Source: Propionigenium maris DSM 9537
GTDB taxonomy: Bacteria; Fusobacteriota; Fusobacteriia; Fusobacteriales; Fusobacteriaceae
Direction: 5' to 3'
NCBI RefSeq assembly: GCF_027925155.1
Contig: NZ_BSDY01000002.1
Location: 248,001-312,000 of the forward strand
DNA: 64,000 nucleotides
The notes beneath the pieces were generated by a model, which was not told where the DNA came from, ran no database searches, and worked only from the letters and a program-made list of their open reading frames with translations. Shown piece by piece: positions 49,196-57,237 of the stretch (position 1 is its first letter; each line of letters begins with the position of its first letter). A program made the position numbers and the translations under genes.

Positions 49196-49870
49196 CTAAC
49201 GTACCTCTCTATACATCTTGTTTAATTTTTCTGGGGAAACACCTGCCATATAGAGTATCTTCATCTTCTGCATGAGAAGAAAGGTCCTCCATATCCCTCC
49301 AGAGGTAAAACGCCTGGAGGATGTGCCTATCCTCATTCTGAGCCTTCTCACCCTCCCCAGCCTCTTTATCCTCAGGGAAAACTCAAAGTCCTCCATTATG
49401 GCGATCTCTGGGAATCCTCCCATAGACCAGAACTTATCCCTTCTTACAAAGATCCCCTGATCTCCGAAGAATAACTTTGCCATACTTCCCCTCAGGTTGG
49501 ATGTAAGGGCAATATACTTCATAAAGAGGTTCTCTGTATCATAGAAGTAGAGGGAAAATCCTCCCCCTATATCTCCGCCCTCTATACTCCTCTCTATAGC
49601 CTTCAGGCTTTCCTTCTCCACTATACTGTCCGAGTGAACAAACCATAGGATATCTCCCCTAGCTTCCTTAGCTCCCGCATTCATCTGAAGAGCTCTTCCC
49701 TTGGGAGCCTCTATTACCTTAGCCATGGTGGAAGCCAGCTCTACCGTCCTGTCTGTACTTCCCCCGTCTACAACTATAATCTCCTTCTCTCCCTCAAGGG
49801 CTGTGAGCCTGGTAAGGATTTCAAATATGCTTTTCTCCTCATTTAATACAGGTATAACTATACTTACCAT
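49196..49870 (-). CDS. TIGR04283-family glycosyltransferase 2
   Basis: 224 residues. GT2 fold: SIVIPVLNEEKSIFEIL, EIIVVDGGSTDRTVELA, GRALQMNAGAKEARGDILWFVHSDS (metal/nucleotide site, given in part), FFGDQGIFVRRDKFW and EDFEFSLRIKR as the catalytic ED. First gene of the nine-gene operon. Sugar donor and acceptor are unknown; a lipid-linked or small-molecule acceptor is likely because of the phosphatidyltransferase in the same operon. Confidence 0.88.
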   Translation of the reverse strand: MVSIVIPVLNEEKSIFEILTRLTALEGEKEIIVVDGGSTDRTVELASTMAKVIEAPKGRALQMNAGAKEARGDILWFVHSDSIVEKESLKAIERSIEGGDIGGGFSLYFYDTENLFMKYIALTSNLRGSMAKLFFGDQGIFVRRDKFWSMGGFPEIAIMEDFEFSLRIKRLGRVRRLRMRIGTSSRRFTSGGIWRTFLLMQKMKILYMAGVSPEKLNKMYREVR

Positions 49871-50174
49871 CCTTCCCCCTTCTGCTTTCTATCCATTATG
49901 TAGCTTTAATATCATCATTTAATTTTTTAACATCTTATCTCTGCAATTATCAAAGCTTATCGGAGGAGCTTTTCTCCTTTTTTTACATCTTTCTGCCTTC
50001 CTAAAATTGCCTCAACTTCCTTATTTTACTATATCTCCTTTAACCTTTACAACAAACATATGGATTTTATTATAAAAATTAAGGGATTATAATTCCCTCC
50101 TAAAAAAAATGGTATACATACCCCTCAGGCTTGTATACCACTTTAAAGGAAGACCCACAGCATCTCAATTCAAA
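49871..50174. other. Intergenic region between the glycosyltransferase operon and the VTT gene
   Basis: 304 bp. It holds a plus-strand hairpin with T-run (GGAG..CTCC then seven T, 49962-49987) that belongs to no visible plus-strand gene, and the terminator at 50110-50140. No clear promoter box pair for the operon start was found. Confidence 0.5.
50101..50140 (-). terminator. Terminator of the VTT gene
   Basis: TGGTATAC / GTATACCA stem; on the minus strand followed by ATTTTTTTTA. Confidence 0.85.
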
Positions 50175-50858
50175 CTAAGACTTCTTTCCCTTCCTTGCAA
50201 CTAACTTAGTTACCACAGTTATAGCAAAAAATATAAGGGAAGCTACAATTGCCAGCCTTGTTGCCTTAGCTGTATCTCCAGAAGCTACTGCTCCTGCCAG
50301 AATTACATATACCGATGTCCCAGGTATTATAAAGATAGTAGATAAGATCGAATACTGAAGAAACCCTATGGAAGTCAGCCCGTAAACATAGTTCTGGATT
50401 CCAAAGGGGAAGATGGGAATAAGTCTTGTGGTAGCAAGAATAAACCACCCCTGGCTCTTCACTCCCTCATCTATCTTTTTAAAGGCCTCAGTATCTCCAA
50501 ACTTCTTCTCGATAAACCCTCTGGCTATATACCTGGCTATGAGAAAGGCAAGGGAGAGGCCTATTCCCGCCCCTATTACCGTATAGATTACTCCAAAGAG
50601 AGCTCCAAAGATCAGTCCCCCCGCTATGGTCATAGGTACTGCTGAGATCCCAGTTATAGTTACCAGTATATAGGCCACTATATATACCAGGGGGCCCCAT
50701 ATGCCAAATCCCTCTATAAAAGCTTCCATCTTTCTTCTGTCCTTGAGGTACTCTATTGCTCCTGTCTTAAATAGGAGAAATACTATGACCACTATGACCA
50801 CTACTCCCACTACCTTACCCAGGCTAAGTCCCGATCTCTTTTCCGTCATTTTCACCAT
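50175..50858 (-). CDS. TVP38/TMEM64 (VTT-domain) membrane protein
   Basis: 227 residues. One N-terminal helix and the VTT/SNARE-associated core: GPLVYIVAYILVTITGISAV, PMTIAGGLIFGALFGVIYTV, a re-entrant TRLIPIFPFGIQNYVYGLT and IPGTSVYVILAGAVASGD. VTT proteins are lipid scramblase or flippase-like (DedA superfamily). Very similar throughout to the C-terminal part of the next gene upstream, so the two are recent duplicates. The exact start is uncertain (ATG at 50858 is on the ribosome site; ATG at 50849 is better spaced). Confidence 0.9.
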   Translation of the reverse strand: MVKMTEKRSGLSLGKVVGVVVIVVIVFLLFKTGAIEYLKDRRKMEAFIEGFGIWGPLVYIVAYILVTITGISAVPMTIAGGLIFGALFGVIYTVIGAGIGLSLAFLIARYIARGFIEKKFGDTEAFKKIDEGVKSQGWFILATTRLIPIFPFGIQNYVYGLTSIGFLQYSILSTIFIIPGTSVYVILAGAVASGDTAKATRLAIVASLIFFAITVVTKLVARKGKKS

Positions 50859-50927
50859 CTCCCTTTGAACAATAAAATAACTAGATCAGTACCTTATATA
50901 GCATACTTTTTATCCTGGAACAAATAA

Positions 50928-50955
50928 ATCTATAGGGGGAATTCCCCCTATAGAT
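50928..50955. terminator. Perfect 28-bp palindrome after the rhodanese-VTT gene
   Basis: Arms ATCTATAGGGGGAA and TTCCCCCTATAGAT meet without a spacer. It is placed 15 bp after the stop codon of the minus-strand gene. T-richness is better on the plus strand side than on the minus strand, so it may act as a processing or stabilising hairpin or a protein site as well as a terminator. Confidence 0.55.
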
Positions 50956-50969
50956 ATGATTTTTTTATC

Positions 50970-52514
50970 CTATGCTGCCTTTGTTGATCCCTTAGACTTT
51001 TTTGCAATTAACTTAGTTACAAGGGTAAGAGCAAAGAAGATCAGCGATGCTGTCAGAGACATCTTAATAGCAGTTGCCTTATCTCCAGAAGCTACTGCTC
51101 CTGCCAGAAGAACAAATACAGATGTTCCTGGAAGGATGAAGATAGTAGAAAGTAGTGCGTACTGAAGGAATCCTATAGAAGTCAGTCCATATACATAGTT
51201 CTGAATTCCAAATGGGAATACTGGAAGTAGTCTTGTAGTTGCAAGAACAAACCATCCCTCATTTTTTACTCCGTTATCGATCTTCTTGAATACATCTGAG
51301 TTTCCAAACTTTTTCTCCATTGGCTTTCTGGCAATGTATCTAGCAATAAGGAATGCCATAGACAGTCCTAGAGAAGCTCCTATAGCTGTATAGATAGTTC
51401 CCATTACTCCACCAAATACAAGTCCCCCCACTAAAGTTATAGGAAGCACTGAGATACAAGTAATTGTAATTAGCGCATAGATAGCAATATATGCTGCTGG
51501 TCCCCATGCTCCAAGGCTTACGATTACCTTCTCCATCTTTTCTCTGGACTTAAGGTAGCTGAATACCACTCCAAACATACCTGGCTTTTCCAGCTCCACA
51601 TTACCGTTTACAGCGTTGTATGACCACTCGATCCAAGAACCGTCATAGTTCTTTACATTCTCCCATCCAAGAAGCTCACTAAGTACAAATGTCATGTGAG
51701 CAGATCTTACTCCAGACTGACAGTATGAGATTACAGTTTTATCCCTTGTGATCCCTTGCTCTGCAAGGATAGCCTCTATCTCCTCTCTGGATTTAAATGT
51801 CTTATCTTCATTTACCATCTTATCCCACTCGATATACGCTGCTCCAGGGATCTTTCCCTTTGCAAAAGCTCCAGCAAACTGAGCTAGTCCGTCGTGCTCA
51901 AAGTCTGTTCTTGTATCTAGCACAACAACACTGTCGTCTGTAAGAGCTGCCTTTACATCCTCTAGAGATGCAAACTTAGCTGTATCTGCCTCCTGAGTAA
52001 ACTCATACTCAGCTGCCTCTGGCTTAGCTACAGTTCCAGTTGCTACTGGCAGACCTGCCTGCTTCCAGCCGTCTATTCCACCGTCGATCATATACATCTT
52101 GTTGTGTCCGTACATGTCAAGGATCCACCATAATCTGGCAGCATCGTAGTCAGCCTTAGCACTAAGAAGTACGATAGTAGTATCTGCTGTTATTCCATAT
52201 GAACCTAGAGTTTCAGCCATCTTTTCTCTGGTAGCTCTCATACCATTATACTCATACTCACCCTTGTCTGCAGAGAAGTCAGGTCTCCAGATCTGGTATG
52301 ATCCCTCTACGTGTCCCGCTTCAAAGTCCGCTGTTTTTCTTACATCCAGTACAACAACATCCTCTTCGCCGCCGATTATATCCATAGCCTTTTCAGGACT
52401 AACTATTATCTCAGAGTTTGCATACTGTGCATAATCCTTGTTAGCAGTTACACTCTCTCCCATGGCCAATGTAAATGTCATTACTAAAGTTAAAAGAACT
52501 AATAATTTCTTCAT
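50970..52514 (-). CDS. Exported double-rhodanese fused to a VTT membrane domain
   Basis: 514 residues. Signal peptide (1-19), an inactive rhodanese domain (about 30-155; its active loop LLSAKADYDAAR lacks Cys), an active one (about 175-305) with Cys265 in YCQSGVRS, then a full VTT/TVP38 domain (about 325-510; GPAAYIAIYALITITCISVL, TRLLPVFPFGIQNYVYGLT). The sulfurtransferase part should be periplasmic and tethered to a lipid-scramblase-like membrane domain. The rhodanese half resembles the exported proteins encoded at 55.3 and 56.2 kb, the VTT half the protein at 50.2 kb: a fusion made from local parts, or the ancestor of them. Confidence 0.92.
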   Translation of the reverse strand: MKKLLVLLTLVMTFTLAMGESVTANKDYAQYANSEIIVSPEKAMDIIGGEEDVVVLDVRKTADFEAGHVEGSYQIWRPDFSADKGEYEYNGMRATREKMAETLGSYGITADTTIVLLSAKADYDAARLWWILDMYGHNKMYMIDGGIDGWKQAGLPVATGTVAKPEAAEYEFTQEADTAKFASLEDVKAALTDDSVVVLDTRTDFEHDGLAQFAGAFAKGKIPGAAYIEWDKMVNEDKTFKSREEIEAILAEQGITRDKTVISYCQSGVRSAHMTFVLSELLGWENVKNYDGSWIEWSYNAVNGNVELEKPGMFGVVFSYLKSREKMEKVIVSLGAWGPAAYIAIYALITITCISVLPITLVGGLVFGGVMGTIYTAIGASLGLSMAFLIARYIARKPMEKKFGNSDVFKKIDNGVKNEGWFVLATTRLLPVFPFGIQNYVYGLTSIGFLQYALLSTIFILPGTSVFVLLAGAVASGDKATAIKMSLTASLIFFALTLVTKLIAKKSKGSTKAA

Positions 52515-52601
52515 CTATCCTTACCCCTCTACATCAATATATTTTAATTTTTCTTAGGATGAAGGCAGACCGCCTGCCTCCCATCCATAAAAAAGTTTCC
52601 T

Positions 52602-55193
52602 CTACTTTCTCTTGTTAAGCTCCATCTTAGACTTATATCTGTTTATCCACTGCTTAGCAGGTCCCATATTTCTCTCTTCCTTGGATTTGTTGTCGTACTT
52701 ACCACCAAATGCCAGGTCCAGGATGTGAAGGGAATCTGCTCCTCCGCTCTCCATAGATTGTCTGCAGGCAGCACAGTAGGAGATCATGTGACCAGTTGTT
52801 GTCTCATTGGCTCTTCTCTTCATTACCCTGTCTGCTACATCTGGGTTTGCCGGTACTACCATTCCTCCAAATCCGCAACATCTTGTCTTCTCTCTGGAGT
52901 TCTCAAGCTCCTCTACCTTATATCCCAGCTCATCTACAATCCATCTGATACCGTCGTGTAGATCCGGCCTGTTTCTTGTAGAACATGAATCGTGGATATT
53001 GAATACAACATCCGATCCCTTACCTACTCCATACTGCTCCTTTGGAAGACCAATCTCTGGAAGTAGAGACCATAGAGAAACTACATCCTGCTTAGCCACC
53101 TCAGAGAATATTCCCATACAAGACTGACATGCTACGATTACAGTTTCAGCTCCCATCTTATCCAGCTCAGTCTGAACAGTTGCAAACCTCTCCTTAAACT
53201 TATCCTTCTGCCCCAGAGCCTTAGTTGGTTTTCCACAACACTTAAGAAGTGATCCCACCTCTCCGTTTAGCTTATCCTGAAGGTGCTCAAGAGCCTTTCC
53301 TACAGCTGTTGGGTTGTATGAAGGCAGTGAACATCCAGGGAAGAATACATACTTAGTCTTCTTTCCTTGAGGTGCTGGGTTGCTTGTATTAAATACCTTG
53401 GAGTATCCTAGGAACTGGTGTACATCTATTGCCTTGTGTCCCTCCATTGGAGATTTACCGTTGTTGTCCTTTACATATTCAGGTCTCATTCCAAGGAATG
53501 CACTCTTCATATCGAAGTCCTTAGGACACTTTAGCGTACACTGAGAACATGCATTACACGAGTAAGCGATCTTAGGGTCCATTGCTGCATATCCCTTCTC
53601 TAGATACTCTTCAAATAGGTGCTTAGGACACTCTGTAAAGTCATTTAGCATCAGACACTCAGTCATACAGAGCTTACAAGTACACTGAAGACATCTGCTT
53701 GCTTCCCTCTCAGCCTGTTCCTTAGTGTAGCTAGCCTCTACCTCATCAAAGGACTTGATCCTCTCCGCAGGGTCCATCTCATTGACACCCATTCTCTCTA
53801 TCTTTTCTGCTGCGTCCCATCCCTCTGGAAGGTACTCAGCTGGAAGGTGAAGTTTAGTCTCATATGGCCCCTCTGCCTCTAGAGTCCTTCCCTCCTTCAG
53901 GTCCTTTCCATTAAGAAATCTGTCTACAGACGTGGAAGCTCTTCTTCCCTCTGCCATAGCTCCGATTACGATAAATGCTGTAGCACAGTCTCCTGCCACA
54001 AATACCCTCTCATCTGCTGTAGACTGCATAGTTAGAGGATCTGCTTCAAAGGTACCATTTCCTCTTCTTTCCATGCTCTCATTCCTATCAAATGATGCAT
54101 CTACACCCTGACCAATGGCAAATACCACTGTATCTACATCTAATATTTTCTTATTATTTTCATCAAACTTAGGAGCAAATCTTCCCTCATCGTCGAAGAT
54201 AGATAAACACTCCTTGATTACAAGTCCGCTGACTCTTCCGCTGTCATCTACAATGATATTATCTGTACCCATAGCCAAGTTAAACTTTACTCCCTCAGCT
54301 ACTGCACCGTGGATCTCGTGCATAGAAGATGCCATAGCCTCATAAGTGGGCTCTAGACACACTGCGTGTACCTCTTCCACACCAGCTACTCTAAGAGATG
54401 ATCTTGCACAGTCCATTGCAACATCTCCCCCACCGATTACAGCTACTCTCTTCCCTGCTCCCTCAAAGTTTCTTGTTAGAGAGATCTCCTTCAGGTACTC
54501 TGCTGCGTGGTATACTCCATTGGCATCTGAGTTTTCAAGTCTTGTGTCCACTCTTCCAGCCTGTCTTCCCACAGCTACGATCACTGCATCGTGGGTATTC
54601 TTCAGCTCATCAAAGTCGATATCCTTTCCTATCTCCACTCCAAGCTTGATAGTTACTCCCAGCTTTTCAAGGATAGAGTATTCTGTATCGATTACCTCTC
54701 TAGGCAGTCTGTACTCAGGAATACCTACTCTCATCATTCCCCCCAGTACAGGAAGCTTTTCATAGATAGTTACCTCGTGTCCCTTTCTAGCCAGATCCAT
54801 AGCTGCCTGAGCTCCTGCAGGTCCAGCACCGATTACCGCTACCTTCTTTCCGCTTGCAGGCGCCTTTTCAGTGTTCCAGTTGGCAGGGTTATCAAAGTTA
54901 TCTGCAGCATATCTTTTCAGGTTAGCTACCGATATAGGAGAATCTTCCTCTCCCCTTCTACAGCCACCTTCACACGGGTGTGCACATATTCTTCCTAGAG
55001 TTCCTGGCAGGAATAGCTTTTCTCTGATTAGAGATATTGCATCCTCTCCCTTTCCCTCACCTATAAGGTTTATGTACCCCTTAACATCTGTATGCATTGG
55101 ACAGGCAGACTGACACGCCGGCTTAGAGTCACCCATACAATTATCTACAATATCCTGCATCCTTTCGATTACATCATTACCTAGTTTTCCCAT
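52602..55193 (-). CDS. GltD-like flavoprotein fused to Fe-S and HdrB-like CCG domains
   Basis: 863 residues, cytoplasmic. N-terminal Cys-rich helical domain (Cys19, 27, 31, 70, 74, 78, as in GltD/DPYD). FAD site GAGPAGAQAAMDLARKG (about 122-138), NAD(P)H site IGGGDVAMDCARSS, AGDCATAF closing the FAD fold (about 400). Then a ferredoxin-like pair of clusters (CLQCTCKLCMTEC at 501-513; CNACSQCTLKCP at 546-557). Then two CCG motifs of heterodisulfide-reductase subunit B, CCGKP at 652 and CCGFGG at 772. Predicted to move electrons from NAD(P)H to a disulfide, persulfide or polysulfide. Two CstR-type operators lie in its promoter region. Confidence 0.88.
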   Translation of the reverse strand: MGKLGNDVIERMQDIVDNCMGDSKPACQSACPMHTDVKGYINLIGEGKGEDAISLIREKLFLPGTLGRICAHPCEGGCRRGEEDSPISVANLKRYAADNFDNPANWNTEKAPASGKKVAVIGAGPAGAQAAMDLARKGHEVTIYEKLPVLGGMMRVGIPEYRLPREVIDTEYSILEKLGVTIKLGVEIGKDIDFDELKNTHDAVIVAVGRQAGRVDTRLENSDANGVYHAAEYLKEISLTRNFEGAGKRVAVIGGGDVAMDCARSSLRVAGVEEVHAVCLEPTYEAMASSMHEIHGAVAEGVKFNLAMGTDNIIVDDSGRVSGLVIKECLSIFDDEGRFAPKFDENNKKILDVDTVVFAIGQGVDASFDRNESMERRGNGTFEADPLTMQSTADERVFVAGDCATAFIVIGAMAEGRRASTSVDRFLNGKDLKEGRTLEAEGPYETKLHLPAEYLPEGWDAAEKIERMGVNEMDPAERIKSFDEVEASYTKEQAEREASRCLQCTCKLCMTECLMLNDFTECPKHLFEEYLEKGYAAMDPKIAYSCNACSQCTLKCPKDFDMKSAFLGMRPEYVKDNNGKSPMEGHKAIDVHQFLGYSKVFNTSNPAPQGKKTKYVFFPGCSLPSYNPTAVGKALEHLQDKLNGEVGSLLKCCGKPTKALGQKDKFKERFATVQTELDKMGAETVIVACQSCMGIFSEVAKQDVVSLWSLLPEIGLPKEQYGVGKGSDVVFNIHDSCSTRNRPDLHDGIRWIVDELGYKVEELENSREKTRCCGFGGMVVPANPDVADRVMKRRANETTTGHMISYCAACRQSMESGGADSLHILDLAFGGKYDNKSKEERNMGPAKQWINRYKSKMELNKRK

Positions 55194-55211
55194 CTATCCT
55201 CTTCCTCCTGC

Positions 55212-55226
55212 TACCCCGGGGGGGTA
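55212..55226. promoter_or_regulatory. CstR/CsoR-type operator 1 of the flavoprotein gene
   Basis: TACCCCGGGGGGGTA, an inverted repeat TACCCC-GGG-GGGGTA, 19-33 bp before the start codon and a few bases downstream of a TATAAT box (minus strand, 55237-55232). Same class of sequence as the site in front of the rhodanese-CstR gene. Confidence 0.75.
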
Positions 55227-55247
55227 TGAAAATTATAAAAAAATATT

Positions 55248-55276
55248 GAAAGCCCTACCCCTAGGGGGTAGGCTTT
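55248..55276. promoter_or_regulatory. Hairpin carrying CstR-type operator 2
   Basis: TACCCCTAGGGGGTA (55256-55270) forms the top of a longer stem GAAAGCCCTACCCC / GGGGGTAGGCTTTC. It sits at the -35 position of the flavoprotein promoter, 44 bp centre-to-centre from operator 1, and 28 bp after the stop of the upstream rhodanese gene, so it is probably terminator and operator at once. Confidence 0.7.
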
Positions 55277-55303
55277 CATATTTTAAAGCGCTATACCTAG
55301 TAA

Positions 55304-56143
55304 TTACATTCCGTAGTTCTTAGGAGCGTCTGAAGCTCCATACTCGATCCATGAACCATCATAGTTCTTTACATTGTCATATCCAAGGATCTCAATTAGA
55401 GCAAACATTGTCTGAGTTGATCTTACTGCTGACTTACAGTGTGGCATGATTGCCTTAAGATCCTTAGTTACTCCTGCATCTGCATAGATCTTTGCTAGCT
55501 CCTCCTTAGACTTGTATGTTCCCTCTGGAGTAATGTTGTTCTTCCACTCGATGAATACAGAGTTTGGAACGTGCCCCTTGATTCTTTCCATCTTAGACCT
55601 TGTATCGATTACAACCATCTCAGAATCATCAATAGACTTCTTTACCTCTGCTAGATCTGCAACTAGATCCTTGTTAGCTTCCTGTGCCACATACTTGCTT
55701 TCCTTTGTAGGCTGTGTTGGAGCTGCCATAGGAAGTCCTGCATTTTCCCACGCCATAATCTGACCATCTACTACGTATACATCTCCCTTGTGTCCATATA
55801 GGTGAAGGATCCACCAAAGTCTTGTAGCATTCATCATTCCCTCATCGTCAACTATTACAATAGTATCTGTCTCCTCTATTCCCTTAGCCGACATAAGGTT
55901 TTCGAACTCTTCCTTTGGAAGAACCATTCCGTTGATTCCGTCTACCTGTCTTGCTACATCCTTGTTTAGGATTACCATTGCTCCTGGTATTGTTTTAGCA
56001 GGAACCTTGTCCCATCTGTAGTCCAGTACTACTACATCCTCTCTGTCCTTGATCTCATTTACCTTCTCAGGTGTGATAAGTCCCCCTGCAAATGCCATTG
56101 AGCAAAGAAGAAATGTCATAACTATTCCCAATATCTTTTTCAT
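55304..56143 (-). CDS. Exported double-domain rhodanese (sulfurtransferase)
   Basis: 279 residues with signal peptide (FLLCSMAFAG, about 1-20). Two rhodanese folds: the first (about 22-140) without catalytic Cys, the second with Cys236 in MPHCKSAVRSTQT. LWWILHLYGH, AWENAGLP and NVKNYDGSWIEYG are thiosulfate-sulfurtransferase hallmarks. The active loop CKSAVR differs from CQSGVR of its neighbours, suggesting a different acceptor. GAGGGGCAAC before ATG. Third gene of the regulator-led unit. Confidence 0.92.
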   Translation of the reverse strand: MKKILGIVMTFLLCSMAFAGGLITPEKVNEIKDREDVVVLDYRWDKVPAKTIPGAMVILNKDVARQVDGINGMVLPKEEFENLMSAKGIEETDTIVIVDDEGMMNATRLWWILHLYGHKGDVYVVDGQIMAWENAGLPMAAPTQPTKESKYVAQEANKDLVADLAEVKKSIDDSEMVVIDTRSKMERIKGHVPNSVFIEWKNNITPEGTYKSKEELAKIYADAGVTKDLKAIMPHCKSAVRSTQTMFALIEILGYDNVKNYDGSWIEYGASDAPKNYGM

Positions 56144-56182
56144 TGTTGCCCCTCCCTGTAAAATTTATAATTAATGTTTAAA

Positions 56183-57088
56183 TTAATTCTTGTCTGCTGG
56201 TAGATCCTTGTTATATGACCACTCGATCCAAGAACCATCGTAGTTCTTTACATTGTCATATCCAAGAAGCTGAGTTAATACAAATGTTGTATGAGCTGAT
56301 CTTACTCCAGACTGACAGTAAGCTATGGCTCCTCTATCTTCAAACTCTCCGTAGATCTTTGCTAGCTCCTCTACAGATTTAAAGGTCTTATCTCCCTCAT
56401 AGTTAACAGCTGTCTCCCAAGGAATAAATATCTCACTTGGAATTCTACCTGGTCTGAAGGCACCCTTCTTAGTAGTTGTTCCCTCATGCTCAGCTACTGA
56501 TCTTGTATCGATAATAGGAGTTTTCTTTGTATCCACTGCACTCTTTACATCCTCTAGCACAGCCAGCTTGCTGTAGTCTTCTTTCCCCTTAAACTTAAAC
56601 TCCTGTGCTACAGCCTTATCTCCAAATCCTCTCTGGAAATCAAATCCTGCAACCTTCCATCCATCAACACCACCGTCTATTAGAGATACATTGTGGAATC
56701 CATACATATCAAGAACCCACCATAATCTAGCTGCATCGTAGTCTGCCTTGGCATCATAGATAAGAACATAGGTATCTGAGTTTACTCCAAGCTTTCCAAG
56801 CTCCTTCTCCATCTTTTCCTTGCTAGCTCTCATACCTCCAAATGGGTACTCATCCTTGTCAGCTCCCATAGCCGGTCTCCACATATTCTGTGCTCCTGGA
56901 ATATGACCTGCCATAAAGTGCGCTGAACTTCTGGTGTCTATTACCACCACATTTTTTTCGGTTTCCATGATCTTCTTTGCCTGCTCTGCACTTACTAGAG
57001 CCTTTGGGTTAGCATACTGCGAGTAATCCTTTGCCATTGCCACAACTGTAGTTAAAACCATTGCCACCAATACCAATAATTTTTTCAT
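56183..57088 (-). CDS. Exported double-domain rhodanese (sulfurtransferase)
   Basis: 301 residues with signal peptide (LLVLVAMVLTTVVAMAK). First domain catalytically silent (YDAKADYDAARLWWVLDMYG), second active with Cys258 in YCQSGVRSAH. Nearly the same plan as the first two domains of the rhodanese-VTT protein, including RPAMGADKDEYPFGGMRASK versus its RPDFSADKGEYEYNGMRATR. Located in the periplasm, transferring sulfane sulfur, probably from thiosulfate. 149 bp after the regulator gene; that gap is AT-rich without a clear second promoter. Confidence 0.93.
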   Translation of the reverse strand: MKKLLVLVAMVLTTVVAMAKDYSQYANPKALVSAEQAKKIMETEKNVVVIDTRSSAHFMAGHIPGAQNMWRPAMGADKDEYPFGGMRASKEKMEKELGKLGVNSDTYVLIYDAKADYDAARLWWVLDMYGFHNVSLIDGGVDGWKVAGFDFQRGFGDKAVAQEFKFKGKEDYSKLAVLEDVKSAVDTKKTPIIDTRSVAEHEGTTTKKGAFRPGRIPSEIFIPWETAVNYEGDKTFKSVEELAKIYGEFEDRGAIAYCQSGVRSAHTTFVLTQLLGYDNVKNYDGSWIEWSYNKDLPADKN

Positions 57089-57237
57089 ACTTTCCTCCCC
57101 TTTTCATAAAATAATAATATATATAACTCTCTCTAATACATTTATATTATTTTTTTCACATTAGTCAACAAAAATATTCCATTTAACAAGTATTTGTGTC
57201 GATTTTTTGTATTTTTTTCACATATAACAAGAAAAAA

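Noticed and set aside
48515..49870. Arsenosugar biosynthesis cluster
   Set aside because: The two glycosyltransferase families occur in such clusters, but no radical SAM ArsS, ArsM or arsenic-resistance gene is present.
52602..55193. Annotation as glutamate synthase small subunit
   Set aside because: The GltD-like part is only the N-terminal half; the Fe-S and CCG modules, the missing large subunit and the sulfur-gene context argue for a different reductase.
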